DNA from: Amaricoccus solimangrovi | Lineage (GTDB): Bacteria > Pseudomonadota > Alphaproteobacteria > Rhodobacterales > Rhodobacteraceae | Assembly (NCBI RefSeq): GCF_006385685.1 | Contig: NZ_VFRP01000008.1 | Location: 97,803-161,802 of the forward strand | Direction of reading: 5' to 3' | DNA: 64,000 bases | In this document: one piece after another, positions 36,419 to 46,918 of the stretch | Position numbering within the stretch: position 1 is the stretch's first letter | Layout of the letters: each line of letters begins with the position of its first letter | Made by a program: the position numbers and the translations under genes | Notes under the pieces: model-generated | Told to the model about the DNA's origin: nothing | Seen by the model: the letters and a program-made list of their open reading frames with translations, nothing else | Databases searched by the model: none

Positions 36419-38680
36419 TCAGCTTTCGAAGCTGAGGCGGGAGAGCGGCATGCGTCGCGCCCGCTGGCCGGTCAGATGCGAGACCGCGTTCGCGACCGCG
36501 GGGGGAACGGAGGGCAGCCCCGGCTCGCCGATCCCGCCCATCGGCGCGCCGCTCTCGACCACGCGGACATGCACGCGCGGCATCCGGTCCGGCGGCAGGA
36601 TCGGATACATGTCGAAGTTGCGCGCGACCGGCTGGCCCTTCTCGTAGCGCGCCTCCTCGAGCAGGACCTGCGACAGGCCGAGCGCGACCGCCGAATTCAC
36701 CTGCGCCTCGATGATCGCGGGGTTCACGATGCTGCCGGGATCGATCGCCTGCCAGAGGTCGTGCACCCGCACCTCGCCCTCCTCGATCGAGACCTCCGCG
36801 ATCGAGGCCGCCTCGGAGCCGAAGGGCGAGGCCATCGCCACGCCCCGCGCCCGGCGCGATCCGTCCTCCGCCGTGAACGGCCCCCGGCGCCATCCGCCCG
36901 AGAGGTCGCCGACCGCCTTCAGCAGGTTCGTCAGCCGCTCGTTCCCGGCGAGCAGCCGCAGCCGCAGCTCGTAAGGATCCTGGCCGCCCTGGTCGGCCAT
37001 CTCGTCGAAGAAGCTCTCGTAGAGGAAATCGTTCATCGAATGCCCGACCGAGCGCCAGTAGCCGAGCATCGTCGGGTTCTGGACATAGATCTGCGCGACG
37101 CGGACGTTCGGGATCGCATAGGCCTTGCCGGTCAGCCCCTCGGTCGCCATCGGGTCGAGCTTGCCGTCCTTGTCGCGGCCGGAGATCGCCTCGCTCGGCC
37201 CCTCGCAGGCGCTGACCGCCTCTAGCGCGAGCGGCAGGCCGTCGGCGTCGAGCGTGCCCCGGAACCGCGTCACCGCCATCGGACGCAGCCGGTCGCGCAG
37301 GAATTCCTCTTCCCGGCTCCAGATGACCTTGACCGGCCGCCCCACCGCCTTCGCGAGCGCGATCGCCTGCGGATAGGGATTCGAGGAGGGATAGAGGAAA
37401 TGCCGGCCGAAGAAGCCGCCGAGCAGCGGCGAATGGACCCGCACCCGCGCCGGCTCGATCCCCGCCTGCTTGGCCGCGTCGGCCTGGAACATGTCGGGCG
37501 CCTGGTTCGGCACCCAGAGGTCGAGCGTTCCGTCGGGATTGAACCGCGCCAGCGTCGCCGGGGGTTCGAGCTGGGCGTGATTGACGAAGGGCGCGCGATA
37601 GGTCGCGCCGACCACCGTTTCGGCCTCGCCCAGAACCTTCGGCGCGTCGCCCTTCGCCTCGGCCTCCTCGCCGTCGCCGGGCGCGCGCTCGAGGGCGTCG
37701 CCGAAGGCGTCGGTGGAGAAATCGGCGGGCATGTGGCGCAGGTTCGGCTCCGGCGCGCCCTCGGGCTCGCGCCAGTCGACCTGCGCCGCCTCCGCCGCGC
37801 GTTTCGCATCCCACCAGCGTTCGGCCACGACCGCGACCGCGCCCGGCAGGTGGTGGACGGAATGCACGCCCTTCATCGCGCGAAGCTCGTCCTCGTTGCG
37901 GATCGTCCCGATCGTCATGCCGAGCCGGGGCGCGTGCTGGACGGCGGCGTGAAGCATGCCCTCCACCTGCGCGTCGATCGCGAAGACAGCCTTGCCGGTC
38001 GATTTCTCGTAGACGTCGAGCCGCTTCACCGGCTGGCGGATCCAGCGGAACTCGGCCGGATCGCGGAGGGTCACGCTCTCCGGATCGGGCACCGGCAGGT
38101 CGAGCGCCGCGGGCGCGAGCTCGCCATAGCCGAGCGACCGGCCCGAGGCGGCGTGGACCACCCGTCCCGGCTCGGTCGAGAGTTCGGAGACCGGCGCGCC
38201 AAGCTGGGCGGCGGCGGCGGTCATCAGCATCGCGCGGGCGAGCGCGCCGAGGCGGCGCATCGCGGCGTAGCTGGTGCGCACAGAGAGGCTCCCCCCGGTG
38301 ATCCGGAAGCCGGGCATGCCCTCCATCACCTGGTAGTCGGCGCCCGGAGGCGCGTTCTCGACCACGAAGGTCGCGGGATCGGCGTCGAGTTCCTCGCCGA
38401 CGATCTGGGCCATCGCGGTGAAGACGCCCTGACCGCCCTCGACGAAGGGACTGAGCAGGCGCACCGTCCCGTCCGGGCGGATCTCGAGGAAGGCGGGCAC
38501 GCGGGTGCCCGGCGCCATCGCCTCCTGGGCGCGCGCCCGGCTCCCGGGCAGGCCGAGGCCGAGCACGAGGGATCCCGCGGCCGCGCCGGAGGAGGCGAGC
38601 AGGAAGCCGCGGCGCGACAGGTTGACCGGACCGCCGGAGAGTTCGGGCCGGGTGAGGGTCCTGTTCGAGAGATCGCCCAT
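36419..38680 (-). CDS. Molybdopterin-binding oxidoreductase large subunit (IorB, xanthine-oxidase family)
   Basis: 753 residues. A Tat signal is visible at ~23-55 ('NLSRRGFLLASSGAAAGSLV'). Characteristic blocks: 'FVEGGQGVFTAMAQIVGEEL', 'DVYEKSTGKAVFAIDAQVEG', 'LGGFFGRHFLYPSSNPYPQA', 'ARGVAMASPFGSEAASIAEV', and near the C-terminus 'GAPMGGIGEPGLPSVPPAVA' with the catalytic Glu. It binds the Mo-cytosine-dinucleotide cofactor and oxidises an aldehyde or N-heterocycle such as isoquinoline; the substrate is unknown. It acts with the FeS subunit (ATGA overlap) and the downstream cytochrome. Confidence 0.9.
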   Translation of the reverse strand: MGDLSNRTLTRPELSGGPVNLSRRGFLLASSGAAAGSLVLGLGLPGSRARAQEAMAPGTRVPAFLEIRPDGTVRLLSPFVEGGQGVFTAMAQIVGEELDADPATFVVENAPPGADYQVMEGMPGFRITGGSLSVRTSYAAMRRLGALARAMLMTAAAAQLGAPVSELSTEPGRVVHAASGRSLGYGELAPAALDLPVPDPESVTLRDPAEFRWIRQPVKRLDVYEKSTGKAVFAIDAQVEGMLHAAVQHAPRLGMTIGTIRNEDELRAMKGVHSVHHLPGAVAVVAERWWDAKRAAEAAQVDWREPEGAPEPNLRHMPADFSTDAFGDALERAPGDGEEAEAKGDAPKVLGEAETVVGATYRAPFVNHAQLEPPATLARFNPDGTLDLWVPNQAPDMFQADAAKQAGIEPARVRVHSPLLGGFFGRHFLYPSSNPYPQAIALAKAVGRPVKVIWSREEEFLRDRLRPMAVTRFRGTLDADGLPLALEAVSACEGPSEAISGRDKDGKLDPMATEGLTGKAYAIPNVRVAQIYVQNPTMLGYWRSVGHSMNDFLYESFFDEMADQGGQDPYELRLRLLAGNERLTNLLKAVGDLSGGWRRGPFTAEDGSRRARGVAMASPFGSEAASIAEVSIEEGEVRVHDLWQAIDPGSIVNPAIIEAQVNSAVALGLSQVLLEEARYEKGQPVARNFDMYPILPPDRMPRVHVRVVESGAPMGGIGEPGLPSVPPAVANAVSHLTGQRARRMPLSRLSFES

Positions 38681-39138
38681 CAGCCCCGCTCCCCGCCGTC
38701 CGCCAGATCGGCCATCGCCGCCTTGATCGCATTGTAGGTGCCGCAGCGGCAGAGGTTGACCATCACGGCGGCGATCTCCTCCTCCGACGGGTTCGGGCTT
38801 TCCCTGAGCAGCGCGGTCGCGGCCATCACCTGCCCGGACTGGCAGTAGCCACATTGCGGCACCTGATGCGCGACCCAGGCCTCGACGACGCGCCGGCCGG
38901 TCTCGTCCGCCTCGATCGCCTCGATCGTCGTGATCTCGCTGCCCTCGACGCTGTCGACCGGGGTGACGCAGGAGCGCGTCACCACACCGTCGACGAGGAC
39001 CGAGCAGGCGCCGCATTGCGCGATGCCGCAACCGTATTTCGTGCCGGTGAGACCGAGTTCGTCCCGGATCACCCAGAGGAGCGGCGTATCGCCCTCCGAC
39101 TGGACCGAATAGGTCTCCCGGTTGATCCGAAGTTCCAT
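38680..39138 (-). CDS. (2Fe-2S)-binding small subunit of the Mo oxidoreductase (IorA)
   Basis: 152 residues. The N-terminal ferredoxin-like cluster is in 'GTKYGCGIAQCGACSVLVDG' (CxxxxCxxC, then Cys in VTRSC). The C-terminal cluster is in 'QCGYCQSGQVMAATALL' and 'NLCRCGTYNAIKAAM'. It has no signal and is expected to be carried out by the Tat signal of its partner. GGGAGA precedes the ATG at 39138. First gene of the iorA-iorB-cytochrome unit. Confidence 0.93.
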   Translation of the reverse strand: MELRINRETYSVQSEGDTPLLWVIRDELGLTGTKYGCGIAQCGACSVLVDGVVTRSCVTPVDSVEGSEITTIEAIEADETGRRVVEAWVAHQVPQCGYCQSGQVMAATALLRESPNPSEEEIAAVMVNLCRCGTYNAIKAAMADLADGGERG

Positions 39139-39394
39139 GACACGTCTCCCAATCACTGTCTTCCGGGTCGGCGCGCGAATGGCGGCGGCGAGACGCCGGC
39201 CCGCGGGAAAACTAGCGCCGGAGGCCGGACGGGCAAGCATATTCTGACGCGCGGGGTACGTTTCGCTTCCGCGGGAAACCACCCCTCGCCGTCCGCCGCG
39301 ACCGGTGCTAACTGGAGGCGACGCGCGCGGACGGCGCCCTGCGGGCACGGCGCGCCCGGGGCCAGCCGACGCGGAAACCAGAGCGGGGGACACC

Positions 39395-41578
39395 ATGACC
39401 GAGACATCCGGACATCAGGCCGAACGCAACTTCGTCGAGCGGAGCGAGCTTCTCGTCGCACCGGAACTCGCGACCTTCATCGAGGCCGAGGCGCTGCCCG
39501 GAACGGGGATCGAGGCCGGGGCCTTCTGGGCCGGCTTCTCCGCGCTCGCCCACGACCTCGGCCCGCGCAACCGGGCGCTGCTCGCCAGGCGCGAGGCGCT
39601 GCAGTCGCAGATCGACGACTGGCACATCGCGCGCCGGGGCCAGCCGCATGACCGCGACGCGTACAAGGCCTTTTTGACCGAGATCGGCTACCTGCTGCCC
39701 GAGGGCGAGGATTTCACCATCGACACCGAGAATGTCGATCCCGAGATCGCGACGGTTCCGGGACCGCAACTCGTGGTGCCGATCACCAACGCGCGGTTCG
39801 CCCTCAACGCCGCCAATGCGCGCTGGGGCAGCCTCTACGACGGCCTCTACGGCACCGATGCGATGGGGGGCCTTCCGGCGCCCGGCGGATACGACCGGGG
39901 CCGGGGCGCGCGCGTCGTGGCGCGCGCGCGGGTCTTCCTCGACGAGGCCTTCCCGGTCGAGGGGACGAGCCACGCCGACGCGCGGCGCTATCACGTGCAT
40001 CAGGGCGCGCTGCTCGTCGATGACATGCCCCTCGCCCAGCCGGAGAAGTTCGTCGGCTACCGCGGCCACCCCCGCGCGCCCGAGTCGGTCCTCCTGCGCA
40101 ACAACGGCCTCCATGTCGAGCTCGTCTTCGACCGGACGCATTCGATCGGCGCGCGCGACCAGGCCGGCCTCGCGGACGTGCGGCTCGAGAGCGCGATCTC
40201 GGCGATCATGGATTGCGAGGATTCCGTCGCCTGCGTCGACGCCGAGGACAAGGTCGCGGCCTATCGCAACTGGCTCGGCCTGATGCGGGGCGATCTCGCG
40301 GAGACCTTCGAGAAGGGCGGGCGCGAGATGACGCGGCGGCTCAGCCCCGACCCGACCTTCACCGCGCCGGACGGAAGCGCCTTCTCCGTCAAGGGCCGCG
40401 CGCTGATGCTCGTGCGCGACGTCGGCCACCTGATGACCAACCCCGCGATCCTCGACCGGAACGGCGACGAGATCTTCGAGGGGCTGATGGATGCGATGAT
40501 CACCACGCTGATCGCGCTCCACGACCTGCGAAAGACCGAGGGGCCGCGCAACTCGCACGCCGGCTCGGTCTACGTGGTGAAGCCGAAGATGCACGGTCCC
40601 GAGGAGGTCGCCTTCGCCGACGAGACCTTCACCCGCGTCGAGACCGTGCTGGGCCTGCCCGCGAACACGGTCAAGATCGGCGTGATGGACGAGGAGCGTC
40701 GCACCTCGGTCAACCTCAAGGAATGCATCCGCGCCGCGCGCCACCGGCTCGTCTTCATCAACACCGGCTTCCTCGACCGCACCGGCGACGAGATCCATAC
40801 CTCGATGGAGGCCGGCCCGTTCAGCCGCAAGGACTTCATCCGGCGCAAGGGCTGGATCACCGCCTACGAGAACCAGAACGTCGACATCGGCCTCGAATGC
40901 GGCCTCTCGGGCAAGGCGCAGATCGGCAAGGGCATGTGGGCGATGCCCGACAAGATGGCGGCCATGCTGGAGGCGAAGGTCGAGCATCCGAAGGCGGGCG
41001 CGAACTGCGCCTGGGTGCCGAGCCCGACGGCGGCGACGCTGCACGCGCTGCATTATCACCGGATCGACGTCTTCGCGGTTCAGGCCGTGCTCGCGAAGGG
41101 CGGGCGGCGCGCCTATGTGGAATCGCTGCTCGAGATCCCGCTCGCGAGCTATCGCAAATGGACGCGGAGCCAGATCGAGCGCGAGGTGGAGAACAACGCG
41201 CAAGGCATCCTCGGCTATGTGGTGCGCTGGATCGATCAGGGCATCGGCTGCTCCAAGGTGCCCGACATCAACGACGTCGGCCTGATGGAGGACCGCGCCA
41301 CCTGCCGCATCTCGGCCCAGCACATCGCGAACTGGCTGCACCACGGGGTGGTGAGCAAGGACGAGGTGATGGAGATCATGAAGCGGATGGCCGGGGTCGT
41401 CGACCGCCAGAACGCCGGCGATCCCGCCTATGTCCCGATGGCGCCCGGTTTCGACGGGATCGCCTTCAGGGCCGCCTGCGATCTGGTCTTCGAAGGCCGG
41501 GTCCAGCCCGCGGGCTATACCGAGCCGATCCTCCACGCCCGGCGCCGCGAACTGAAGGCGCACAGCCAGCGCCGCTGA
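39395..41578 (+). CDS. glcB: Malate synthase G
   Basis: 727 residues, the family length. Recognised by '[20 protein letters not shown]', '[20 protein letters not shown]', '[20 protein letters not shown]', '[20 protein letters not shown]' and '[20 protein letters not shown]'. Catalytic Arg and Asp of the TIM barrel are within these. It condenses glyoxylate and acetyl-CoA to malate. It lies directly upstream of a glycine riboswitch and an amino-acid dehydrogenase that could supply glyoxylate. The 256 bases before it (39139-39394), shared with the divergent iorA, show no clear motif. Confidence 0.97.
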   Translation: MTETSGHQAERNFVERSELLVAPELATFIEAEALPGTGIEAGAFWAGFSALAHDLGPRNRALLARREALQSQIDDWHIARRGQPHDRDAYKAFLTEIGYLLPEGEDFTIDTENVDPEIATVPGPQLVVPITNARFALNAANARWGSLYDGLYGTDAMGGLPAPGGYDRGRGARVVARARVFLDEAFPVEGTSHADARRYHVHQGALLVDDMPLAQPEKFVGYRGHPRAPESVLLRNNGLHVELVFDRTHSIGARDQAGLADVRLESAISAIMDCEDSVACVDAEDKVAAYRNWLGLMRGDLAETFEKGGREMTRRLSPDPTFTAPDGSAFSVKGRALMLVRDVGHLMTNPAILDRNGDEIFEGLMDAMITTLIALHDLRKTEGPRNSHAGSVYVVKPKMHGPEEVAFADETFTRVETVLGLPANTVKIGVMDEERRTSVNLKECIRAARHRLVFINTGFLDRTGDEIHTSMEAGPFSRKDFIRRKGWITAYENQNVDIGLECGLSGKAQIGKGMWAMPDKMAAMLEAKVEHPKAGANCAWVPSPTAATLHALHYHRIDVFAVQAVLAKGGRRAYVESLLEIPLASYRKWTRSQIEREVENNAQGILGYVVRWIDQGIGCSKVPDINDVGLMEDRATCRISAQHIANWLHHGVVSKDEVMEIMKRMAGVVDRQNAGDPAYVPMAPGFDGIAFRAACDLVFEGRVQPAGYTEPILHARRRELKAHSQRR

Positions 41579-41587
41579 GACGCGGAC

Positions 41588-41616
41588 TTGAAGGAATCAC
41601 GCGCCCGTGCTAGCTG
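41588..41616 (+). promoter_or_regulatory. Candidate promoter of the glycine riboswitch-dadA unit
   Basis: TTGAAG (41588-41593), 17-base spacer, TAGCTG (41611-41616). It lies just after the glcB stop and ~15 bases before the first aptamer. Confidence 0.45.
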
Positions 41617-41630
41617 CTCGGGCGTAAAGG

Positions 41631-41804
41631 CATCGCCGGGAGAAGGCGGGGCGACCCGCCGCCGAAGGAGCAACCGCGCCCCGGAAACTCTCAGGTCCAA
41701 GGACCGGCGATGTCTCAACACTCCGGAAAGCGGCCGGGAGGCCCACCGAAGGAGAAAGCCCGGAAGCCACCCGGGTGAAACTCTCAGGTCCAAGGCACGG
41801 AGGG
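41631..41804 (+). promoter_or_regulatory. Tandem glycine riboswitch (two aptamers)
   Basis: Aptamer 1 (41631-41712) is closed by CATCGCCGG/CCGGCGATG and carries GCCGAAGGAGCAA and GAAACTCTCAGGTCCAA. Aptamer 2 (about 41719-41804) is closed by CTCCG/CGGAG and carries CACCGAAGGAGAAA and again GAAACTCTCAGGTCCAA. These are the conserved gcvT-type glycine aptamer cores, joined by a short linker. The element precedes the dehydrogenase gene by 40 bases. Glycine riboswitches of this type usually turn expression on with glycine. Confidence 0.95.
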
Positions 41805-41844
41805 GGCGCGGCGGCGGAATGCCGCGAGCCCTGGAGTGTGCCCA

Positions 41845-43095
41845 ATGACCACCATCGCCGTGATCGGCGCCGGCGTGACCGGCCTGACGACCGCCTATGA
41901 ACTGCTGGACCGCGGCTTCGAGGTGACGGTCTTCGACCGCCACCGCTACGCCGCGATGGAGACGAGCTTCGCCAACGGCGGCCAGCTCTCCGCCTCGAAC
42001 GCCGAGACCTGGACGCAGTGGGGCACGGTGCTGAAGGGCCTGAAGTGGATGCTTCAGACCGACGCGCCGCTGCTCGTCAACCCCGCCCCCACCCTGCACA
42101 AGATGCGCTGGATGGCGGAGTTCCTCTCCAACATCCCCTCCTATCGCGCGAACACGGTCGAGACGGTCCGCCTCGCCATCGCCGCGCGCGCGGTGCTCTT
42201 CGAGATGGCGGCGCGCGAGGGGATCGACTTCGACCTCGAGCGCCGGGGCATCCTGCACTTCTATTCGGAGCGCAAGGATCTCGCGCATGCGCGCCGCGTC
42301 AACGCGATGCTGGCCGAGGGCGGGCTCGAGCGGCGGGAGCTGACCCCCGCGGAGATCCGCGAGGTGGAGCCCGCGCTCCACGGTGAGTTCGTCGGCGGCT
42401 TCCTGACCGGGAGCGACAGCTCCGGCGACATCCACAAGTTCACCACCGGCCTCGCCCGCGCCTGCGCCCGCCGGGGCGCGAGCCTCCGCTTCGGGACCGA
42501 TGTAGAGGGCGTCGCGGCCGTCGAGGGCGGCGTGCGCGTGAACGCGGGCGGGCGTGAGGAAGCCTTCGACGCGGTGGTCGTCTCCGCCGGCGTCCGCAGC
42601 CGGGCGATCGCCGCGGCGCTCGGCGACAGGGTGAACATCTATCCGGTGAAGGGCTATTCGATCACCGTCCAGCTCGACGACCCCGAAAGCCAGGCGGCCG
42701 CGCCCTGGATCAGCCTGCTCGACGACCGCTCCAAGATCGTCGCTAGCCGCTTCGGCGCCGACCGTTTCCGCGTCGCCGGCACGGCCGAGTTCAACGGCGC
42801 GAACCGCGACATCCGCGCCGACCGCGTCCAGCCGCTGGTGGAATGGTGCGAGAAGCATTTCCCCGGCGTCTCGACCGAACATGCGATCCCCTGGGCGGGC
42901 CTCCGGCCGATGACGCCCTCGATGCTGCCGCGCGTCGGGCGCGGCCGGCGGAGGGGCGTGTTCTACAACACCGGCCACGGCCATCTCGGCTGGACGCTCT
43001 CGGCCGCCACCGCCCGGCTCGTGGCCGAGAGCGTGGCGGCGGAATTCGCGCCCCGCGCCGTCGCGGCCCCGCGCCCCGCGCTCGCCGTCGCCTAG
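41845..43095 (+). CDS. dadA: DadA-like FAD-dependent D-amino acid (glycine) dehydrogenase
   Basis: 416 residues from the ATG at 41845 (GGAG 9 bases upstream). FAD-binding 'TTIAVIGAGVTGLTTAYELL' and DadA-typical 'VFDRHRYAAMETSFANGGQL', 'WIRPMTPS'-like 'WAGLRPMTPSMLPRVGRGRR' and 'YNTGHGHLGWTLSAATARLV'. It oxidises small D-amino acids; the glycine riboswitch in its leader strongly suggests glycine, or D-alanine in a glycine-linked route, as substrate, giving glyoxylate for the adjacent malate synthase. Electrons go to the membrane quinone pool. Confidence 0.9.
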   Translation: MTTIAVIGAGVTGLTTAYELLDRGFEVTVFDRHRYAAMETSFANGGQLSASNAETWTQWGTVLKGLKWMLQTDAPLLVNPAPTLHKMRWMAEFLSNIPSYRANTVETVRLAIAARAVLFEMAAREGIDFDLERRGILHFYSERKDLAHARRVNAMLAEGGLERRELTPAEIREVEPALHGEFVGGFLTGSDSSGDIHKFTTGLARACARRGASLRFGTDVEGVAAVEGGVRVNAGGREEAFDAVVVSAGVRSRAIAAALGDRVNIYPVKGYSITVQLDDPESQAAAPWISLLDDRSKIVASRFGADRFRVAGTAEFNGANRDIRADRVQPLVEWCEKHFPGVSTEHAIPWAGLRPMTPSMLPRVGRGRRRGVFYNTGHGHLGWTLSAATARLVAESVAAEFAPRAVAAPRPALAVA

Positions 43096-43182
43096 GGCGC
43101 GGCGCCCGCGGGCGTGGCACGGGAGTGAAAACGCCGCGCCGGAAACCGGCGCGGCGCGTCCGATAATCTCAGCCGCGGCGTG

Positions 43183-43422
43183 CTAGTTTTCCGGCTTTCC
43201 ACTCTGCTCCGCCGCCGGCGTCTTGCCACCCTCCCCCTCGATCTCATGGGTCTCCTCGCCGGCCACCAGGGTTCCCCGGCGCGGCTCCGGAGGGCTGCCG
43301 GGCTGGTCGGGCGCCCCGGATTCGATCTCGTGGGTCTCTTCCCCGGCCACGATCGTGGCGTGCTGGAGTGCGCCCGAGGCTTCTCCGGGCGTCTTGCGGT
43401 CCGGTCCTGTCCCGTTGCTCAT
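43183..43422 (-). CDS. Small acidic protein with duplicated VAGEETHEIE motif, unknown function
   Basis: 79 residues, hydrophilic, without membrane segments or signal. The decapeptide VAGEETHEIE occurs twice (around residues 26-35 and 53-62), each preceded by a hydrophobic pair (TI/TL). Linkers are Gly/Pro/Ser-rich. AGGAG lies ~10 bases before the ATG. The repeat on this strand, the ribosome site and the unlikely composition of the opposite strand argue for a real gene. It is not a family I recognise. It lies between dadA and the catalase gene; 43096-43182 and 43423-43539 show nothing else. Confidence 0.6.
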   Translation of the reverse strand: MSNGTGPDRKTPGEASGALQHATIVAGEETHEIESGAPDQPGSPPEPRRGTLVAGEETHEIEGEGGKTPAAEQSGKPEN

Positions 43423-43539
43423 TGAATATCGCTCCTGTCCTGAGGATCGCGGCCCTGGCCGCGCTTCGTCTCTCTGAAAACCCCGCTCGGGCCGGGTCGT
43501 TCCCGGCGACGCGGCGCGCGCGCGCCGCCGGGTAGGACC

Positions 43540-45651
<2,112 letters not shown>

Positions 45652-45779
45652 ATCGACTGCTCCATCGGCTTGGCTTCGCGGCCCCGCTCCCTCGGGGGCG
45701 GGTTTCAATGGCAGTCCAACCCGACACTTCCCGCGGGGTTCCAAAGGCGCCGGCCAGATGGCGCGCGTCCGCGCATGGC

Positions 45780-46499
45780 TCACCGGGGCGCCGCGCTCTC
45801 CGCCGCGCCCTCGGCGACGAGGCGGAAGGCCTCCGCCAGCCCCGCGCCGCGAAGCGCGCGGCCGAGGCGGTCGGCGTAATGGGTGCGGACGTGGCTGGCG
45901 TGGAAGCTGTTCGGTGCCACCAGCACCAGCGCGCCGGCGCTCTCTCCGCCAGCCCGCAACGGCTCGAACCAGTTCGCGAAGAGGGCGGGATCCTCGTCGC
46001 GCAGAAGCCGCCGCGCGGCGGCCCAGGGCGCGGCGGTCCCCGCTTCCTCCTCCGGCGCCGGGGCATCGGCGCGCGGGAACGGGACGACATTCGCGCCGCC
46101 CCCGGGATCCGCGAGGGCGCGCATCCGCGCGTCGAAATCGCTGCCGACACGGGGCCAGGCCTCCCGCGTCGCCGCGCGGATCCGCTCGAGGTCGAGCGCG
46201 TAGCTCGCCACCCTGCCCCGCCGCGCCGGTGTCTCGAGCGTGATCCAGCCGAGGTCGCGGAACCGCGCCATCTCGCGCTTCACGGTGCGTTCGTCCACCG
46301 CCCAGAGCCGGGCGATCTCGCGCTGGCCGACGTGGAGGATCCCGCGCCGCCAGTCGTAACGGGCGGTGACGAGCGTGATGAAGCGCAGCGTCATGCGCTG
46401 GGTTCCCGCCGCGCCGCCGAGCGCGTGGCAGCCGAGCGCGGTCAGCAGATCGTATTTGAGACTGGCGGCCTCCGGTCCGGCCAGCGTCCTCGCCCGCAT
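45780..46499 (-). CDS. DnaA-domain plasmid replication initiator (DnaA-like replicase candidate)
   Basis: 239 residues. A winged helix-turn-helix lies at ~50-100 ('[20 protein letters not shown]', '[20 protein letters not shown]'). Residues ~157-212 match DnaA domain I ('[20 protein letters not shown]', '[20 protein letters not shown]'), while DnaA's AAA+ and DNA-binding domains are absent. Rhodobacterales plasmids are known to use a short 'DnaA-like' replicase next to parAB; size, domain and position all fit. It diverges from parA across a 419-base gap that is a candidate origin. A regulator with a DnaA-N-like domain is the alternative. Confidence 0.68.
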   Translation of the reverse strand: MRARTLAGPEAASLKYDLLTALGCHALGGAAGTQRMTLRFITLVTARYDWRRGILHVGQREIARLWAVDERTVKREMARFRDLGWITLETPARRGRVASYALDLERIRAATREAWPRVGSDFDARMRALADPGGGANVVPFPRADAPAPEEEAGTAAPWAAARRLLRDEDPALFANWFEPLRAGGESAGALVLVAPNSFHASHVRTHYADRLGRALRGAGLAEAFRLVAEGAAESAAPR

Positions 46500-46918
46500 G
46501 TGTTCCGTCCTTCGCTGGCCGGGGTTTCCCGGCCCGGTGTTCCTGCTCGATGCGCGGCGCTTGTGATTCTCAACGCTATTGGCCGCCTCGGTCGAATTAA
46601 CGTCCTGCCTCGCGATTCTGTCAAGGGACTGATGTTCAGGGCAGGCGCCGCCGGGAGCGCCCGCCTTCTTCCCTGAAAGAAAAGGTATCATGGTATTGGG
46701 GGACACCCAGAACGTCCCTCTGAATGGCGATTTTGTCCCCCCATCCCTGGCGGGCGCGACCGTGATGACCCCCAATATCTGGAGGCGCCGCCGCGGCCGG
46801 GCTGAATCGGCCGCCCAGGCACGCTACGCGCGCCGGAAGTGTTTGCGTCGAAGCGGAGATCAACGTATTTCTGCGATTGGCAGGAAACAACGTCCGCGAA
46901 AAGACGAAGGCAGGCGAA
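46500..46918. other. 419-base initiator-parA intergenic region, candidate replication origin
   Basis: No gene is seen. The region is less GC-rich than its surroundings and repeat-bearing. It holds three copies of an 11-mer close to ATTGGGGGACA (46695-46776), two copies of GCGATTYTGTC (46612-46622 and 46727-46737) and three copies of AACGTCC (near 46600, 46711 and 46888). Such clustered short repeats between initiator and partition genes are typical of plasmid origins and control regions. No consensus DnaA box was found. Confidence 0.45.
46695..46776. repeat. Iteron-like 11-mers
   Basis: ATTGGGGGACA at 46695-46705 (plus), ATGGGGGGACA at 46734-46744 (minus) and ATTGGGGGTCA at 46766-46776 (minus). 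Each differs from the first by one base. Centre spacings are 39 and 32 bases. Confidence 0.5.

Noticed and set aside
43180..43425. 81-codon plus-strand frame opposite the VAGEETHEIE gene
   Set aside because: Leu/Arg/Gly-rich shadow without a ribosome site; the duplicated acidic decapeptide and AGGAG site are on the minus strand.
45726..45737. CTTCCCGCGGGG, similar to the parS-like palindrome
   Set aside because: One base shorter and the right arm reads TTC instead of AAG, so symmetry is lost; probably chance.
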